64,000 nucleotides of DNA, taken from positions 2,790,001-2,854,000 of the forward strand of contig NZ_CP076019.1 of NCBI RefSeq assembly GCF_018623055.1. Reading direction: 5' to 3'. A program made the translations under genes and the position numbers. The stretch comes from Halorubrum sp. 2020YC2 (GTDB lineage: Archaea > Halobacteriota > Halobacteria > Halobacteriales > Haloferacaceae). A model generated the notes under the pieces. The model saw only the letters and a program-made list of their open reading frames with translations. It did not search any database and was not told where the DNA came from. Positions 1 to 8,880 of the stretch are shown here, piece after piece (position 1 is the first letter of the stretch; every line of letters starts with the position of its first letter).

Positions 1-31
1 GCTCCGTCCGTCGCGACCCTTCGTCCTCTCG

Positions 32-646
32 ATGCCGTCGCACGACCACGACCACGACGATCACGACACGCACCGCGAGAAACTCGACGCCGCCGTCGAC
101 GAGCGAAGCGACTGGGCGCGCCGCCGCCGCGAGGGGATCCCGACCGACGAGAACCTCCTCGTCGTCGCCTGTATGGACGAGCGAATCCCGATCGAGGAGG
201 CGCTCGGCATCGACTTGGGCGACGCGCAGGTGTTCCGCAACGCGGGCGGGAAGGTGACCGACGACGTGATCCGCTCGGCCGCGCTCACGACGAACTTCTT
301 CGACACCGACGAGATCGTCGTGATCAACCACACCGACTGCGGGATGATGAGCGCCCCCGACGAGGCGGTCCGCGAGGGCCTCGAAGCGCAGGCCGGCGAC
401 CTCGACGCCGCCGACCTCGACCCCTCGCTGCCGGAGCTGACCGTCGGGGACGCCGACCTCCTCGACTGGGTGAAGATGACCGACGACATCGACGCCGCCT
501 GCGCCGCGCAGGTCGAGTACCTCCGCGAGTCGGAGTTCATCCCGGACGACACGACCGTCTCCGGCTACGTCTACGAGGTCGAGTCCGGCGAACTCCGCCG
601 TCCCGACGAGCGCATCGCCGAGGAGATCAGCGAGCGCCGGGCCTGA
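32..646 (+). CDS. Beta-class carbonic anhydrase
   Basis: Predicted zinc enzyme interconverting CO2 and bicarbonate in the cytoplasm; no signal peptide or membrane segment is visible. The zinc-binding and catalytic motif CMDER (Cys47, Asp49, Arg51) and the HTDC motif (His100, Cys103) give the Cys-His-Cys ligand set and the Asp-Arg dyad of beta carbonic anhydrases. At 204 aa it fits the short prokaryotic members. The N-terminus has a His/Asp-rich stretch (residues 4-14) that is not part of the family core and might bind metal; that is inference. The ATG lies 32 bases from the window edge, so the promoter is not visible. The gene is alone on its strand before the methyltransferase. Confidence 0.88.
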   Translation: MPSHDHDHDDHDTHREKLDAAVDERSDWARRRREGIPTDENLLVVACMDERIPIEEALGIDLGDAQVFRNAGGKVTDDVIRSAALTTNFFDTDEIVVINHTDCGMMSAPDEAVREGLEAQAGDLDAADLDPSLPELTVGDADLLDWVKMTDDIDAACAAQVEYLRESEFIPDDTTVSGYVYEVESGELRRPDERIAEEISERRA

Positions 647-782
647 CCACGGCCGCGAGAGCTCGACTCGCCGCCCGGCGCCGCCTCCCGCCGCCCGAGG
701 TGTGACGTTTTTATGCGCCCGCGGCGAACCGAGCGACAGATGGACCGAGCACGCACGCCCGCCCCGGCGCGAGGTGGTGTCG

Positions 783-1958
783 GTGGGCGCTGACGGCGGC
801 TCCGCCCCCGAGTCGGACGCCACGAGCGACGACGCCGACGCGCCGGTCGTCGCCGGCTTCTTCTCCGGCTGCGGCGGCCTCGACTTGGGCTTCGAGCGGG
901 CCGGCTTCGACGTGGCCCTCGGGAGCGACCAGTGGGAGCCGGCCGCGGAGACGTACCGCCGCAACTTCTCGGACGTGGAGTTCATCGAGGAGGATGTCCG
1001 CGGGCTCGACGCCCCGGCGATCCGCGAGACCGTCGAGCGCGCCGGCTACGAACCCGACGGGATCGACGTGGTGATCGGCGGCCCGCCGTGTCAGGGGTTC
1101 AGCCGGCTCAACAACGAGCAGATCGAGCTGGACGAGATGGAGAAGGACCGGCGGAACACCCTCTTCGAGGAGTTCCTCCGGGTCGTCTCCGTCCTCGAAC
1201 CGCAGCTGGTGTTGATGGAGAACGTCCGCGACCTGATCAACCGGCAGACCAGCGACGACCGGTACGTGAAAGACCTCATCGTCGACGAGTTCGCGGCCCA
1301 CGGCTACAAGTGCGAGTACCGCGTGCTGGAGGCCGAGCAGTACGGCGTTCCCCAGAAGCGCCGCCGGATCTTCTTCGTGGGGACCGACCGCGACGTGCCG
1401 ATCCGCTTCCCCGAGCCGACGACCCCGGAGGGGAACTGGCGAACCGCGGGCGAGGCGCTCGCGGACGCGAGCGACGACCTCCCGAACATGAGGTACGCGA
1501 ACACCGGAGAGAAGACGCTCGAACGCATCCGGCACGTCCCGCCTGGCGGCTACTACCGAGACCTCCCGGACCGCCTGAAGACGAAAAAGTACCAGTGCGA
1601 CTGCGAGGACACCGACACCTGCCCCCACGAGCCGGAAATAGTCAAGCGGTACGGGACGTACCTCCGCCGGCTTGACCCCGACGAGCCCTCGCTAACGGTG
1701 AGCACGAACGTCTTCATCCACCCGACCGAGGACCGCTACCTCACCCCCCGCGAGATGGCACGGCTCCAGACGTTCCCGGACGAGTTCGCGTTCGAGGGGA
1801 CGAAGACCGACGTGATGAAACAGATCGGCAACGCGGTCCCGGTCCGACTCGGCGAGGAATTGGCGAACCAACTCCGGGAGTACTTCCCCGAGATCCGGGA
1901 CGCGCCCCCCGCCGACCCCGACGTGTACGAACAGCAGTCGCTTACGGATCTGGCCTGA
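783..1958 (+). CDS. DNA (cytosine-5-)-methyltransferase, host-like composition
   Basis: Transfers a methyl group from SAM to C5 of cytosine in DNA. The C5-methylase motifs appear in order: FSGCGGLDLGF (motif I, SAM binding), GGPPCQGFS (motif IV, catalytic Cys), MENVRD (motif VI), YGVPQKRRRIFF (motif VIII) and QIGNAVPV (motif X). The start is uncertain. The reading frame is open back to a GTG at 702, but a TATA-like GTTTTTAT sits at 707-714. I prefer GTG 783, which follows a GAGGTGG at 771-777; GTG 774 or 777 are alternatives. Base composition matches the host, unlike the second methylase at 2208. It may be a solitary methylase or an older partner of the neighbouring island. The recognition site cannot be read from the sequence. 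Confidence 0.9.
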   Translation: MGADGGSAPESDATSDDADAPVVAGFFSGCGGLDLGFERAGFDVALGSDQWEPAAETYRRNFSDVEFIEEDVRGLDAPAIRETVERAGYEPDGIDVVIGGPPCQGFSRLNNEQIELDEMEKDRRNTLFEEFLRVVSVLEPQLVLMENVRDLINRQTSDDRYVKDLIVDEFAAHGYKCEYRVLEAEQYGVPQKRRRIFFVGTDRDVPIRFPEPTTPEGNWRTAGEALADASDDLPNMRYANTGEKTLERIRHVPPGGYYRDLPDRLKTKKYQCDCEDTDTCPHEPEIVKRYGTYLRRLDPDEPSLTVSTNVFIHPTEDRYLTPREMARLQTFPDEFAFEGTKTDVMKQIGNAVPVRLGEELANQLREYFPEIRDAPPADPDVYEQQSLTDLA

Positions 1959-2207
1959 GCGCGATATCGTTTTGAATCACACACATACTGCTCTTTTCGC
2001 AGTCTCTGGGCGTCGCTGTACTGCTTGTCTGCCGACCCAAACACCCGCCTCCCCATCTACGCCGAAAAATTCTCATCCTCAGCTATCCACATATGGAATA
2101 ACCACTTGCGGTACTGCTGTGTGAGCGAAACTGTCAAGCAACCCCACTCGCTTACACAAGTATGATGATGTCTCCTTTGAACAATCAGGACGCACACGAT
2201 CTAACGT
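1959..2207. other. Composition boundary at left edge of restriction-modification island
   Basis: This 249-base gap holds no convincing gene. Base composition falls here from the host's high GC to clearly AT-richer DNA, and stays lower until about 5750. I looked for a copy of the tRNA-Pro 3' end, which would mark an attachment site, and found none. A promoter for the downstream methylase-fusion gene is expected here; AT-rich stretches near 2155-2185 are possible but not decisive. Confidence 0.5.
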
Positions 2208-4043
2208 ATGTCTGACGTTTGGGATCCCGAATCCGAGATCGAGGAAAACCGTCATAACTGGTCGGGTGAGCCGAAGCACTTCGAACCCGTAGACGCCGCA
2301 CAACGAGACGAAAGCGAGCCTAAAGCTATCGACCTCTTTTGCGGTCCCGGCGGGATCTCTGCCGGACTGGAGTGGGCGGGTTTTGAACCCGTTCTCGGTG
2401 TGGACATTCACGAGCCTTCAGTCGAGACATACCGGCGGAACCACCCCGGCGCACACGCTATTCTCGGAGATATCCGGCGGATCAACAAGCGGAACGATGA
2501 CGATCGGGATATCTTCGAGGTCATCGAAAGCAATAGTTCGGTTGAGTCAACGCTGCTCGCGGAAGTCGCAGAAGAGGCGCTCGCCGGCGACGAGCTCAGC
2601 CTACTCACGGCGGGAATCCCCTGTCAAGGGTTCTCGATCGCCAACCGAAAGCAGCACGACGAGGACGAGAGGAACTATCTCTTTGAGGAATTCATCCGCG
2701 GTGTCCGACTGCTAAATCCGAAGCATATCCTCATCGAAAACGTCTCAACGATGAAATCCGCCGACGACGGTGGATTTGTCGACGCTATCGAGGAGTGTCT
2801 CGATATACTCGGATACAGCGTCGACCATCGAATTCTCAACGCCGCTGATTTCGGGGTTCCACAGAAGCGTCGCCGTCTCTTTTTCCTCGGGACACGAACA
2901 GATGCGCCTCTTATATGGCCCGAACCGACACACGAGGGTACCCCGCGGTCGACCGAGGACGCGCTTGCGGACCTTCCGCCGCTCGACGCCGACGAGGAGT
3001 CCGCCACTTACGATCGGGAGGGCAATCCCACGGAGTTCCAGCGCCTCATGCGGGAGGGAGTGAAATCCGAGGACGACCTCTGGAACCACAAAGCGCCGAA
3101 CCACCGTCAGACGACTATCGATAGGGTCAAAGAGACGGACCCGGGAGAGCCAATGTACGATCGCTTTAGACAGCGAATACGGCTCCACCCGGATGAGCCC
3201 GGGCCCACAATCATCGCAGGTGGAATTCGCCCGCAGTTCCAATACGGACACTTTTCTCAATCTCGTGGACTGTCCGTCCGAGAGCGGGCTCGGCTACAGT
3301 CGTTCCCCGACCAGTTTAAATTCGAGGGCGGAACCGTCCAAGGACGGGTTCAGACAGGGATGGCCGTCCCCCCACTCCTCGCGAAGCATATCGGTGAAGC
3401 GATCCGAACGTCTCAGGATGCCGAACTGTTCGTTCGCACCGTCCTCGATGAGTACGGGGACAAGACCGCTTCCCGCCCGTGGAGGAGCACGGATTCGACC
3501 CCATACGAGGTTCTCGTCGGAGAGATACTCGAGAGGGACACTCCGTCTGAAACGGTAGAAGCCGTGTTCTCGAAGTTCATCGAAAAATATCCGGACGAAA
3601 GGTCGCTCACGGAGGCGGATGTCAGTCAAGTCACGGACCTTCTAGCGGAGTTCGGCGTCGACGGAACGGTCGCCCGGAATCTCCGAGATATCATGAGCCA
3701 AGTGATGTTCTCGGGGGTTCCCGAAAGCGAAGGAGAACTCACTAAATTACCCCATATCGACCGAGCTATCGCCTATACGATCCTCTGTTTCGGTCACGGG
3801 AAGCGCTGTCCAGCCGTTGACGAGAACGTCACACGCATCTACGAGCGGTTCTTTGACATTTCCGTTAGCGATCCCTTCCAAGAAGACGACCATCTCTGGG
3901 ACTTCGCGAGAGCGATACTTCCGGAAGACGACTATCTGCGATACAACCGGGCGGTCATCGAGTTCGCGTCGGACTACTGCGTAGACGATTCCCTCGACTC
4001 TACCGGCGGTCGGGTCTCCTCACTATCACACCTCCTCGGCTGA
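2208..4043 (+). CDS. C5 DNA methyltransferase fused to HhH-GPD (EndoIII/MutY-like) glycosylase domain
   Basis: Residues about 38-400 form a C5-cytosine methyltransferase: IDLFCGPGG (motif I, about 41-49), GIPCQGFS (motif IV, catalytic Cys139), LIENVS (motif VI), FGVPQKRRRLFFLG (motif VIII), RARLQSFPDQF (motif IX) and TGMAVPP (motif X, with Met where Asn is usual). Residues about 420-590 then look like a HhH-GPD base-excision glycosylase: LPHIDRAIAY matches the hairpin region and AVDENV keeps the catalytic Asp. The lysine of bifunctional EndoIII is replaced by Ala, and the four-Cys iron-sulphur loop is missing, so any activity would be monofunctional. Inference: the second domain repairs the T:G mismatches that arise when the enzyme's own 5-methylcytosine deaminates. 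It begins the operon with the two nuclease-like genes. Low GC and relaxed codon use suggest transfer. Confidence 0.88.
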   Translation: MSDVWDPESEIEENRHNWSGEPKHFEPVDAAQRDESEPKAIDLFCGPGGISAGLEWAGFEPVLGVDIHEPSVETYRRNHPGAHAILGDIRRINKRNDDDRDIFEVIESNSSVESTLLAEVAEEALAGDELSLLTAGIPCQGFSIANRKQHDEDERNYLFEEFIRGVRLLNPKHILIENVSTMKSADDGGFVDAIEECLDILGYSVDHRILNAADFGVPQKRRRLFFLGTRTDAPLIWPEPTHEGTPRSTEDALADLPPLDADEESATYDREGNPTEFQRLMREGVKSEDDLWNHKAPNHRQTTIDRVKETDPGEPMYDRFRQRIRLHPDEPGPTIIAGGIRPQFQYGHFSQSRGLSVRERARLQSFPDQFKFEGGTVQGRVQTGMAVPPLLAKHIGEAIRTSQDAELFVRTVLDEYGDKTASRPWRSTDSTPYEVLVGEILERDTPSETVEAVFSKFIEKYPDERSLTEADVSQVTDLLAEFGVDGTVARNLRDIMSQVMFSGVPESEGELTKLPHIDRAIAYTILCFGHGKRCPAVDENVTRIYERFFDISVSDPFQEDDHLWDFARAILPEDDYLRYNRAVIEFASDYCVDDSLDSTGGRVSSLSHLLG

Positions 4044-4094
4044 CGTTCACGCTAGCTTTTTTAATTACCCCTGAGATGCGATTCTTAGAACCCA

Positions 4095-5318
4095 ATGTTC
4101 CGGATCTGGAACGACAGCGAGCGCTTTGCGAGATATATGATCGAGAACACCGCCCTCTCGAATCACAAACCTGACGTCAGTACCCAACACCTTCCAAAAA
4201 GTGATGCTGGTGACCCAAAGGAGTTCCATCGGGTTCCGGATCACATCAAGGAGATCCTCTATCTAGACTCGCCGGATCTCATCGTCGAGGCCAACGGAGA
4301 GCCTCTGTTCACCGTCGAAATTTCGGAGGAAGCAGGGACCGGACATAACGCGTTCCAGCGGTTTCCCCGGATCGCCGCGTCCGTGGAGGCCTCCGTTCCA
4401 GCGCTTTACATCTACCCCGAAGCGACGTTCATCACGAGGAAAAACAGTCAAGACTGGGACGAACTGAACCCTCTTATCTTCCGAGCGTTGGAAAGCGCGA
4501 TGCAGATTCACGAGGTGCCCGCGCTTCTATACTACTATCCGTCTGACTTCGATGGAACGAGCGATCCGCCGGGTCACCGCTCGTCTCAAAACGGACTCCG
4601 GTACGACGACGAAATCAACGGGCAACCGGATCGCGACGACGCCGAGATGCAGTCCATGTTCGACGTCGTGGACACGTTCATCGAACGGGCGACCGGGTCG
4701 ACGGAGTTGGACTTCATAAAGAACCGGGCCGTCAGAGAGCGTCGGAACTGGATGCAAAACCAGTTTGCCGACAAAGAGGGCCCGGGCAAAACGTGGTCTC
4801 CCTTGACGAGCGTGAAGACGGTCCCGACCGAGAAAGTGGTTGACTACCTGGAGGAGGCCAATCCCACTTGCCGGCCCGAACTGCTGACGCGAAGGGACGA
4901 GACCGTCATCTACTCGGCCAACGCGAAAATTCGCGGAGACCCCTACCCCGGTGCGCTGGCGGCGATCGACTATCTGAAGGCTCGTATCGGTGAATCGTAC
5001 CGTGACCGCGATCGGAATCTCGTTTTCTGTTGGGGAGAAGTCTCGCAGACCGAGAGTGGTGAACTCGACGTAACAGCGCGGAATGAGTCCGGGTCATCCG
5101 TCGAGGCGTTTGTCGAGGAGGCCAACAAAGTCGCAAACGTCAACAGGCGCCTGCTCCTCGGAAAGGACTACTCGGAACTGAAAGACAGCGAGATCCCTCG
5201 GTACTATATGCAGGTCCGACACGGCACACGGTTCACACAGCGAAAACTCGTCCGCTGCTACGCGTACTTCGCGGACGCAATCCTCTTTCACGACGGTGCC
5301 CTCTGGCGGGAAGGGTAA
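4095..5318 (+). CDS. Putative restriction endonuclease or partner subunit (unrecognised family)
   Basis: I do not recognise this 407-aa protein by family. It lies 51 nt after the methylase-glycosylase gene and ends directly before the ATG of a PD-(D/E)XK gene, in the same AT-richer DNA, so a restriction role is the best inference. A nuclease-like patch is visible near residues 59-80: SPDLIVEA, then about 8 residues on, FTVEISEEAGTG. This resembles a PD-(D/E)XK core but lacks the usual lysine after the Glu. It has no signal peptide or membrane segments. It could be the DNA-recognition subunit, with the 5319 gene supplying cutting, or a divergent type II enzyme. A search with HHpred would be needed to name it. 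Confidence 0.6.
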   Translation: MFRIWNDSERFARYMIENTALSNHKPDVSTQHLPKSDAGDPKEFHRVPDHIKEILYLDSPDLIVEANGEPLFTVEISEEAGTGHNAFQRFPRIAASVEASVPALYIYPEATFITRKNSQDWDELNPLIFRALESAMQIHEVPALLYYYPSDFDGTSDPPGHRSSQNGLRYDDEINGQPDRDDAEMQSMFDVVDTFIERATGSTELDFIKNRAVRERRNWMQNQFADKEGPGKTWSPLTSVKTVPTEKVVDYLEEANPTCRPELLTRRDETVIYSANAKIRGDPYPGALAAIDYLKARIGESYRDRDRNLVFCWGEVSQTESGELDVTARNESGSSVEAFVEEANKVANVNRRLLLGKDYSELKDSEIPRYYMQVRHGTRFTQRKLVRCYAYFADAILFHDGALWREG

Positions 5319-5747
5319 ATGAACGAAGAGCAGGTCACCGAAGCGGTCGAGGAGTACCTCGAAAGAGAGGGATGGACGATGTTCGCGGTCGACTACCCGA
5401 CAAGCGGCTCCGGGTTACGCCTCCATCCCAATGACAGGGAAGCCGGTACCAAACACTCCGGTTCCATCGTCCCCGACATCGTCGCTCACCGAGACGGAAC
5501 TGTCCTCATCGTCGAGTGTAAGCCCCACTTCGATCGACACGACGCACGGAAACTCGACGAGGTCGCTGAGGGCAGATACTCCGACAGCCTCGAACGACGC
5601 GTCTATTCGACGGACGTACGCGAGGTCGCCACCGCGCTTGCGTTTCCGAAGAGCGACGAGTCCTCCGTCGAACCGGAGCTACTCAGTCAGATCGACTCTC
5701 TCCTTCTCGTGGGCGACGACTCTCTGGTTTTCGAGAAAGAGGCGTAG
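5319..5747 (+). CDS. Small PD-(D/E)XK nuclease-like protein
   Basis: A 142-aa protein with a textbook PD-(D/E)XK core: IVPDIVAHRDG (Asp about residue 52), then VLIVECK (Glu and Lys about residues 66-68), followed by a helical segment. This fold covers many restriction and repair nucleases. The ATG is at the base after the stop of the 4095 gene, so the two are probably made together and may form one enzyme. The order methylase, large protein, small nuclease suggests a type II or type IV-like restriction module. No DNA-recognition domain is visible in this small protein, which supports a two-subunit reading. It ends the AT-richer island, about 165 nt before tRNA-Pro. Confidence 0.7.
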   Translation: MNEEQVTEAVEEYLEREGWTMFAVDYPTSGSGLRLHPNDREAGTKHSGSIVPDIVAHRDGTVLIVECKPHFDRHDARKLDEVAEGRYSDSLERRVYSTDVREVATALAFPKSDESSVEPELLSQIDSLLLVGDDSLVFEKEA

Positions 5748-5798
5748 GGACTCTGTAAGCGACGACCGGGGTTCAACAGCTATCGAACCGAAATCGTG

Positions 5799-5909
5799 AT
5801 GGGACCGCCCGGATTCGAACCCCAGTCGCTCCGCTCGCGTCGCTCGCTCCGCTCCCTGCTTCGAATCCGCTCCACGGCTGCGGCGCTCGCGGAGTTGCTT
5901 GCGCCGCAG
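5799..5909. repeat. tRNA-Pro 3'-end copy and hairpin pair downstream of the tRNA
   Basis: Bases 5799-5821 repeat exactly the last 23 bases of tRNA-Pro and its edge (5912-5934). GGATTCGAA (5811-5819) is then matched by its inverted copy at 5860-5868, giving a stem around a loop rich in CGCTC units. A second 9-bp perfect inverted repeat follows (5878-5886 with 5901-5909). A direct repeat of a tRNA 3' end next to imported genes is the usual mark of site-specific integration, but the added inverted copy is not explained by that. The same arrangement lies beside tRNA-Arg and tRNA-Asp. Confidence 0.75.
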
Positions 5910-5912
5910 AAA

Positions 5913-5983
5913 TGGGACCGCCCGGATTCGAACCGGGGTCACGGGCACCCAAGGCCCGGAGTATACCACTAACCCACGGTCCC
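5913..5983 (-). tRNA. tRNA-Pro (UGG)
   Basis: Read on the minus strand, the 71-base sequence folds as a tRNA. The acceptor arms are GGGACCG and CGGTCCC with discriminator A, and the T arm is CCGGTTCGAATCCGG. The anticodon stem CGGGC/GCCCG encloses the loop CTTGGGT, giving anticodon UGG (codon CCA, proline). CCA is not encoded. There is no intron. The 3' end faces the restriction-modification island. Confidence 0.93.
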
Positions 5984-6037
5984 GCGTCCGTACCTACCCC
6001 GAAGAGCCGCTAAAGGGTTTCGTTGCGCTCCGCGCCG

Positions 6038-8092
6038 TCATTCCTCGTCGTCGCGCCGTTCGAGGTCGGCGACGATGTCGAACGGGTCAGTCCCCTTCCG
6101 GACCGAATCGAGGATGAAGAACGCCTCGTCGGGCGCGAGGAAGTGTCTGGTGACGCCGCGGCCGAGCGGCGTGGGCTCGAAGCCGTCGATGAAGTTCCAC
6201 TCCAGTAGCTTCCCGAGCGCGTGCTTGGTGGGGACCTCGCCGATCATGCGGTCGTTGAGGCGCTTGGCCTTCTTGCCGGCCACGACGACGTTCGCGAGCG
6301 TCTCCTCGGCGGCCGCGGTCTCGTCGTAGTGGGTCGCCACGTCCTCCATCTCGCCTTTCAGGAGGGTGAACGCCACCTCGTCCTCCGTGCGGTCCATCGA
6401 GCCGTGGTAGACGCCGTCGGGCTCGACGAGGAGGTAGACGCGGCCGCGGTCGTGGTAGTCCGGTCGCCCGGCGCGCCCGAGCATCTGCGAGAACTCCTGG
6501 ACGGAGAGCCACTCGATCCCCATCGCCAGCGAGTCGAAGATCACCTGCGAGGCGGGGAAGTCGACCCCGGCCGCCAGCGCCGCGGTGGTGACGACCGCCG
6601 AGAGGTCCTGGTTCCCGAACATGCGCTCGACCTTCTTCCGGCGCCCGTAGTCGAGCCCGGCGTGGTACGGCGCCGAGTCGTACCGGAGCTTGCGGCTGAT
6701 CTCGTGGCATCGCCGCCGCGAGTTCGTGAAGATGATCGTCTGCCCGCGGTACCCCTTCGACGATTTCGTGTCGAACTCGCGTTTCACGAGCTTGTCGGCG
6801 ATCTGGGCCTTCTCGCGGCCGTCAGCGAACGTGACGTGGCGCTCGATGGGGACGGGACGCTCCTCGTACTCGATGAGCGTCGCCCGGAGCCGCTCCGCGA
6901 GCCACTCGGGGTTCCCGACCGTCGCGGAGAGGTAGACGAACTGCGTGCCGTCGTAGCCCGCGTGGGTCTCCATCCGATCCTCGCTGTAGTATTTCAGCCG
7001 CGAGATGAGCCCGTCGAGCCGGTGGCCGCGCTCGCCCTCCTTCAGCGTGTGGACCTCGTCGATGACGACCGTCCCAACGTCGCCCAGATCCTTGCCGGTC
7101 CGGAGCGCGTGGTCTATCCCCTCGTAGGTGCCGACGATCACGTCGGCGTTCGGATCGAAGCGGTTGCCGTCGTCGTTCACCCGCGAGGAGCCGACCCGGA
7201 TGGAGACGTCGAGCAGGTCGCCGTAGCGGTCCTCGAAGTCCTCGTGTTTCTGGTTGGCGAGCGCGACGAGCGGGACCAAGAAGAGCAGCTTCCCGTCCCC
7301 CTTCAGCGCGCGGTCGATCCCGGTCAGCTCGCCCACGAGCGTCTTCCCCGTCGCGGTCGCGCTCACCACGAGCTGGTCGTCGCCGTCGAGCAGCCCGTTC
7401 CGCACGGAGAGGCTCTGAACCGGCAGCAGCTCCTCGAACCGCCCCTGAAGATGCGAAGACAGGTCCGGGTGTAAATCGAGGTCCGCGGTCTCGACCGGCG
7501 AGACATCGTCGACGTTGGCGGACACCTCGTCGTACTTCGTGAGGTCCGGGTCGAGTCCGCCTTGGAGCAGGCTCACGATCCGGTCTAAGTCGCCCGACTC
7601 GTACAGCAGCTCTTCGAGGCGCTCCTCGGCCGCGCCCGTGAACTCGCCTTTGTACGACAGCTCCCGCTCTAGCTCTCGGCGGGCGCAGTCCCGGCAGATC
7701 AGCTCGCCGTTGTGCTCGACGGCGTCCTCGCTCGTGATCGGGCCGTACCGGCCGTCGCTCGCGCAGCGCCGGCAGGTCCGGACCGCCGTCGCCTCCAGCT
7801 GGTAGCCGTCGAGCATCTCCTTCAGCCGCGTCCGGTTCTCGGGGGTGGTCTGCTCGGAGATGCGAATCCGGCCGGCTGCGCGGGCGAGGTCGACGAACTC
7901 GTCCGGCTGGCGGGGGTGGTCCTCGCCGTCGCGGATCACCCGGAACTTCCCCGGGCGCGGGCCGGCGGACGTCTCCTTGAGTTCGAGCCGCCCGCGGAGC
8001 ACGCGGTTGCCGTCGCGGTTCGCGACGACGGTGTAGTCGCTCCGCGCCTCGTGGAGGAACAGCGTCTCGACCTCGGCCAACTGCTGTGACAC
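6038..8092 (-). CDS. Ski2-like DEAD/DEAH-box helicase with zinc-ribbon insert
   Basis: ATP-dependent nucleic-acid helicase of superfamily 2. Visible motifs: SATATGKT (Walker A, about residue 240), VIDEVHTL (DEVH box), YLSATVGNP (motif III) and QMLGRAGRPDY (motif VI). The RAGRP form is typical of the Ski2/Hel308/Lhr-like group. Before the helicase core, CRRC (107-110) and CRDC (133-136) form a zinc ribbon. The 684-aa length matches haloarchaeal relatives, although the cellular role is not established; DNA repair is a fair guess. It is monocistronic and its stop lies 55 nt from tRNA-Pro. No substitution in key motifs is seen. Confidence 0.88.
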   Translation of the reverse strand: MSQQLAEVETLFLHEARSDYTVVANRDGNRVLRGRLELKETSAGPRPGKFRVIRDGEDHPRQPDEFVDLARAAGRIRISEQTTPENRTRLKEMLDGYQLEATAVRTCRRCASDGRYGPITSEDAVEHNGELICRDCARRELERELSYKGEFTGAAEERLEELLYESGDLDRIVSLLQGGLDPDLTKYDEVSANVDDVSPVETADLDLHPDLSSHLQGRFEELLPVQSLSVRNGLLDGDDQLVVSATATGKTLVGELTGIDRALKGDGKLLFLVPLVALANQKHEDFEDRYGDLLDVSIRVGSSRVNDDGNRFDPNADVIVGTYEGIDHALRTGKDLGDVGTVVIDEVHTLKEGERGHRLDGLISRLKYYSEDRMETHAGYDGTQFVYLSATVGNPEWLAERLRATLIEYEERPVPIERHVTFADGREKAQIADKLVKREFDTKSSKGYRGQTIIFTNSRRRCHEISRKLRYDSAPYHAGLDYGRRKKVERMFGNQDLSAVVTTAALAAGVDFPASQVIFDSLAMGIEWLSVQEFSQMLGRAGRPDYHDRGRVYLLVEPDGVYHGSMDRTEDEVAFTLLKGEMEDVATHYDETAAAEETLANVVVAGKKAKRLNDRMIGEVPTKHALGKLLEWNFIDGFEPTPLGRGVTRHFLAPDEAFFILDSVRKGTDPFDIVADLERRDDEE

Positions 8093-8221
8093 TAGCCGTC
8101 GGTACGCGAGGTAGGTATTTCAGGAGTTCGGCTCGGGAGTCGCCGCGTGCGCGGCGCTGCGGCTCGACGGGACGGTCGCACGGAGAAGAACCCGCCTCGC
8201 GGACGGGGACGCGGTCGGTCG

Positions 8222-8752
8222 TTACGAGACGAGCAGCTTCTCGCCGCGGTCGACCGTGATCCGGCACGGCGGGGAGAGCTTGTTGTACGCGCGGCGGAAC
8301 GCCTCCTTCACGACGGACGCCTGCTCGACGTCGCAGTACGCCGTGAAGACGACGTCGTCCTTGCTGAGCCGCGCGGCGGTACCGACCGGCTTGCCGAACG
8401 CCTGGCGCATCCCGTCGGAGACGCGGTCCGCGCCGGCGCCGGTCGCCTGCTTGTTCTCCCGGATGACCTGATGGGGGAACTTGCGGAGGGTCATCTTGTA
8501 GTTGCCCTCGCCCAGCTCCTTGATCAGGTGGCGGTTCGCGGAGAGGCGCGCGCTCTCTAGGGAGCCGTGTCGCACCTGAAGCTCCTCCTCGACGCGGAGG
8601 CTGATCTGGACGGGGTAGTCGTCCGGCTCCGCGGAGAGGTCGCCCATGTTGTGCTGGGCGATCTTCGAGCCGGGGATGCCCGTGATGTACTCGCGGCGGG
8701 TGTACGACGGCTTGTCGATCGTCCGATACATAGAGGCGGGTTTGTCAGACAT
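8222..8752 (-). CDS. rpl10e: 50S ribosomal protein L10e (uL16)
   Basis: Universal large-subunit protein (L16 family, archaeal L10e form) near the A site and central protuberance. The 176-aa protein begins [10 protein letters not shown] and contains the family signature near [13 protein letters not shown], then the [16 protein letters not shown] stretch and [11 protein letters not shown]. The reading frame is open 44 codons further upstream, but ATG 8752 gives the conserved N-terminus. It is transcribed alone, with the NucS gene upstream on the same strand. Confidence 0.95.
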   Translation of the reverse strand: MSDKPASMYRTIDKPSYTRREYITGIPGSKIAQHNMGDLSAEPDDYPVQISLRVEEELQVRHGSLESARLSANRHLIKELGEGNYKMTLRKFPHQVIRENKQATGAGADRVSDGMRQAFGKPVGTAARLSKDDVVFTAYCDVEQASVVKEAFRRAYNKLSPPCRITVDRGEKLLVS

Positions 8753-8880
8753 GGCTACTTGTCCGATGTAGCCCCCGCTGCGGCGATAAAGCCTTCGATA
8801 GCGAGGCGCCTTCGGCGGCTCGTTCGGCGCCAGCGCCGGCGCTCCGCCGGATCGCGGCCCGCGTTGACACGCCGCTCGGC

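Noticed and set aside
6221-7474. 417-codon plus-strand frame
   Set aside because: Antisense to the helicase, whose motifs are complete.
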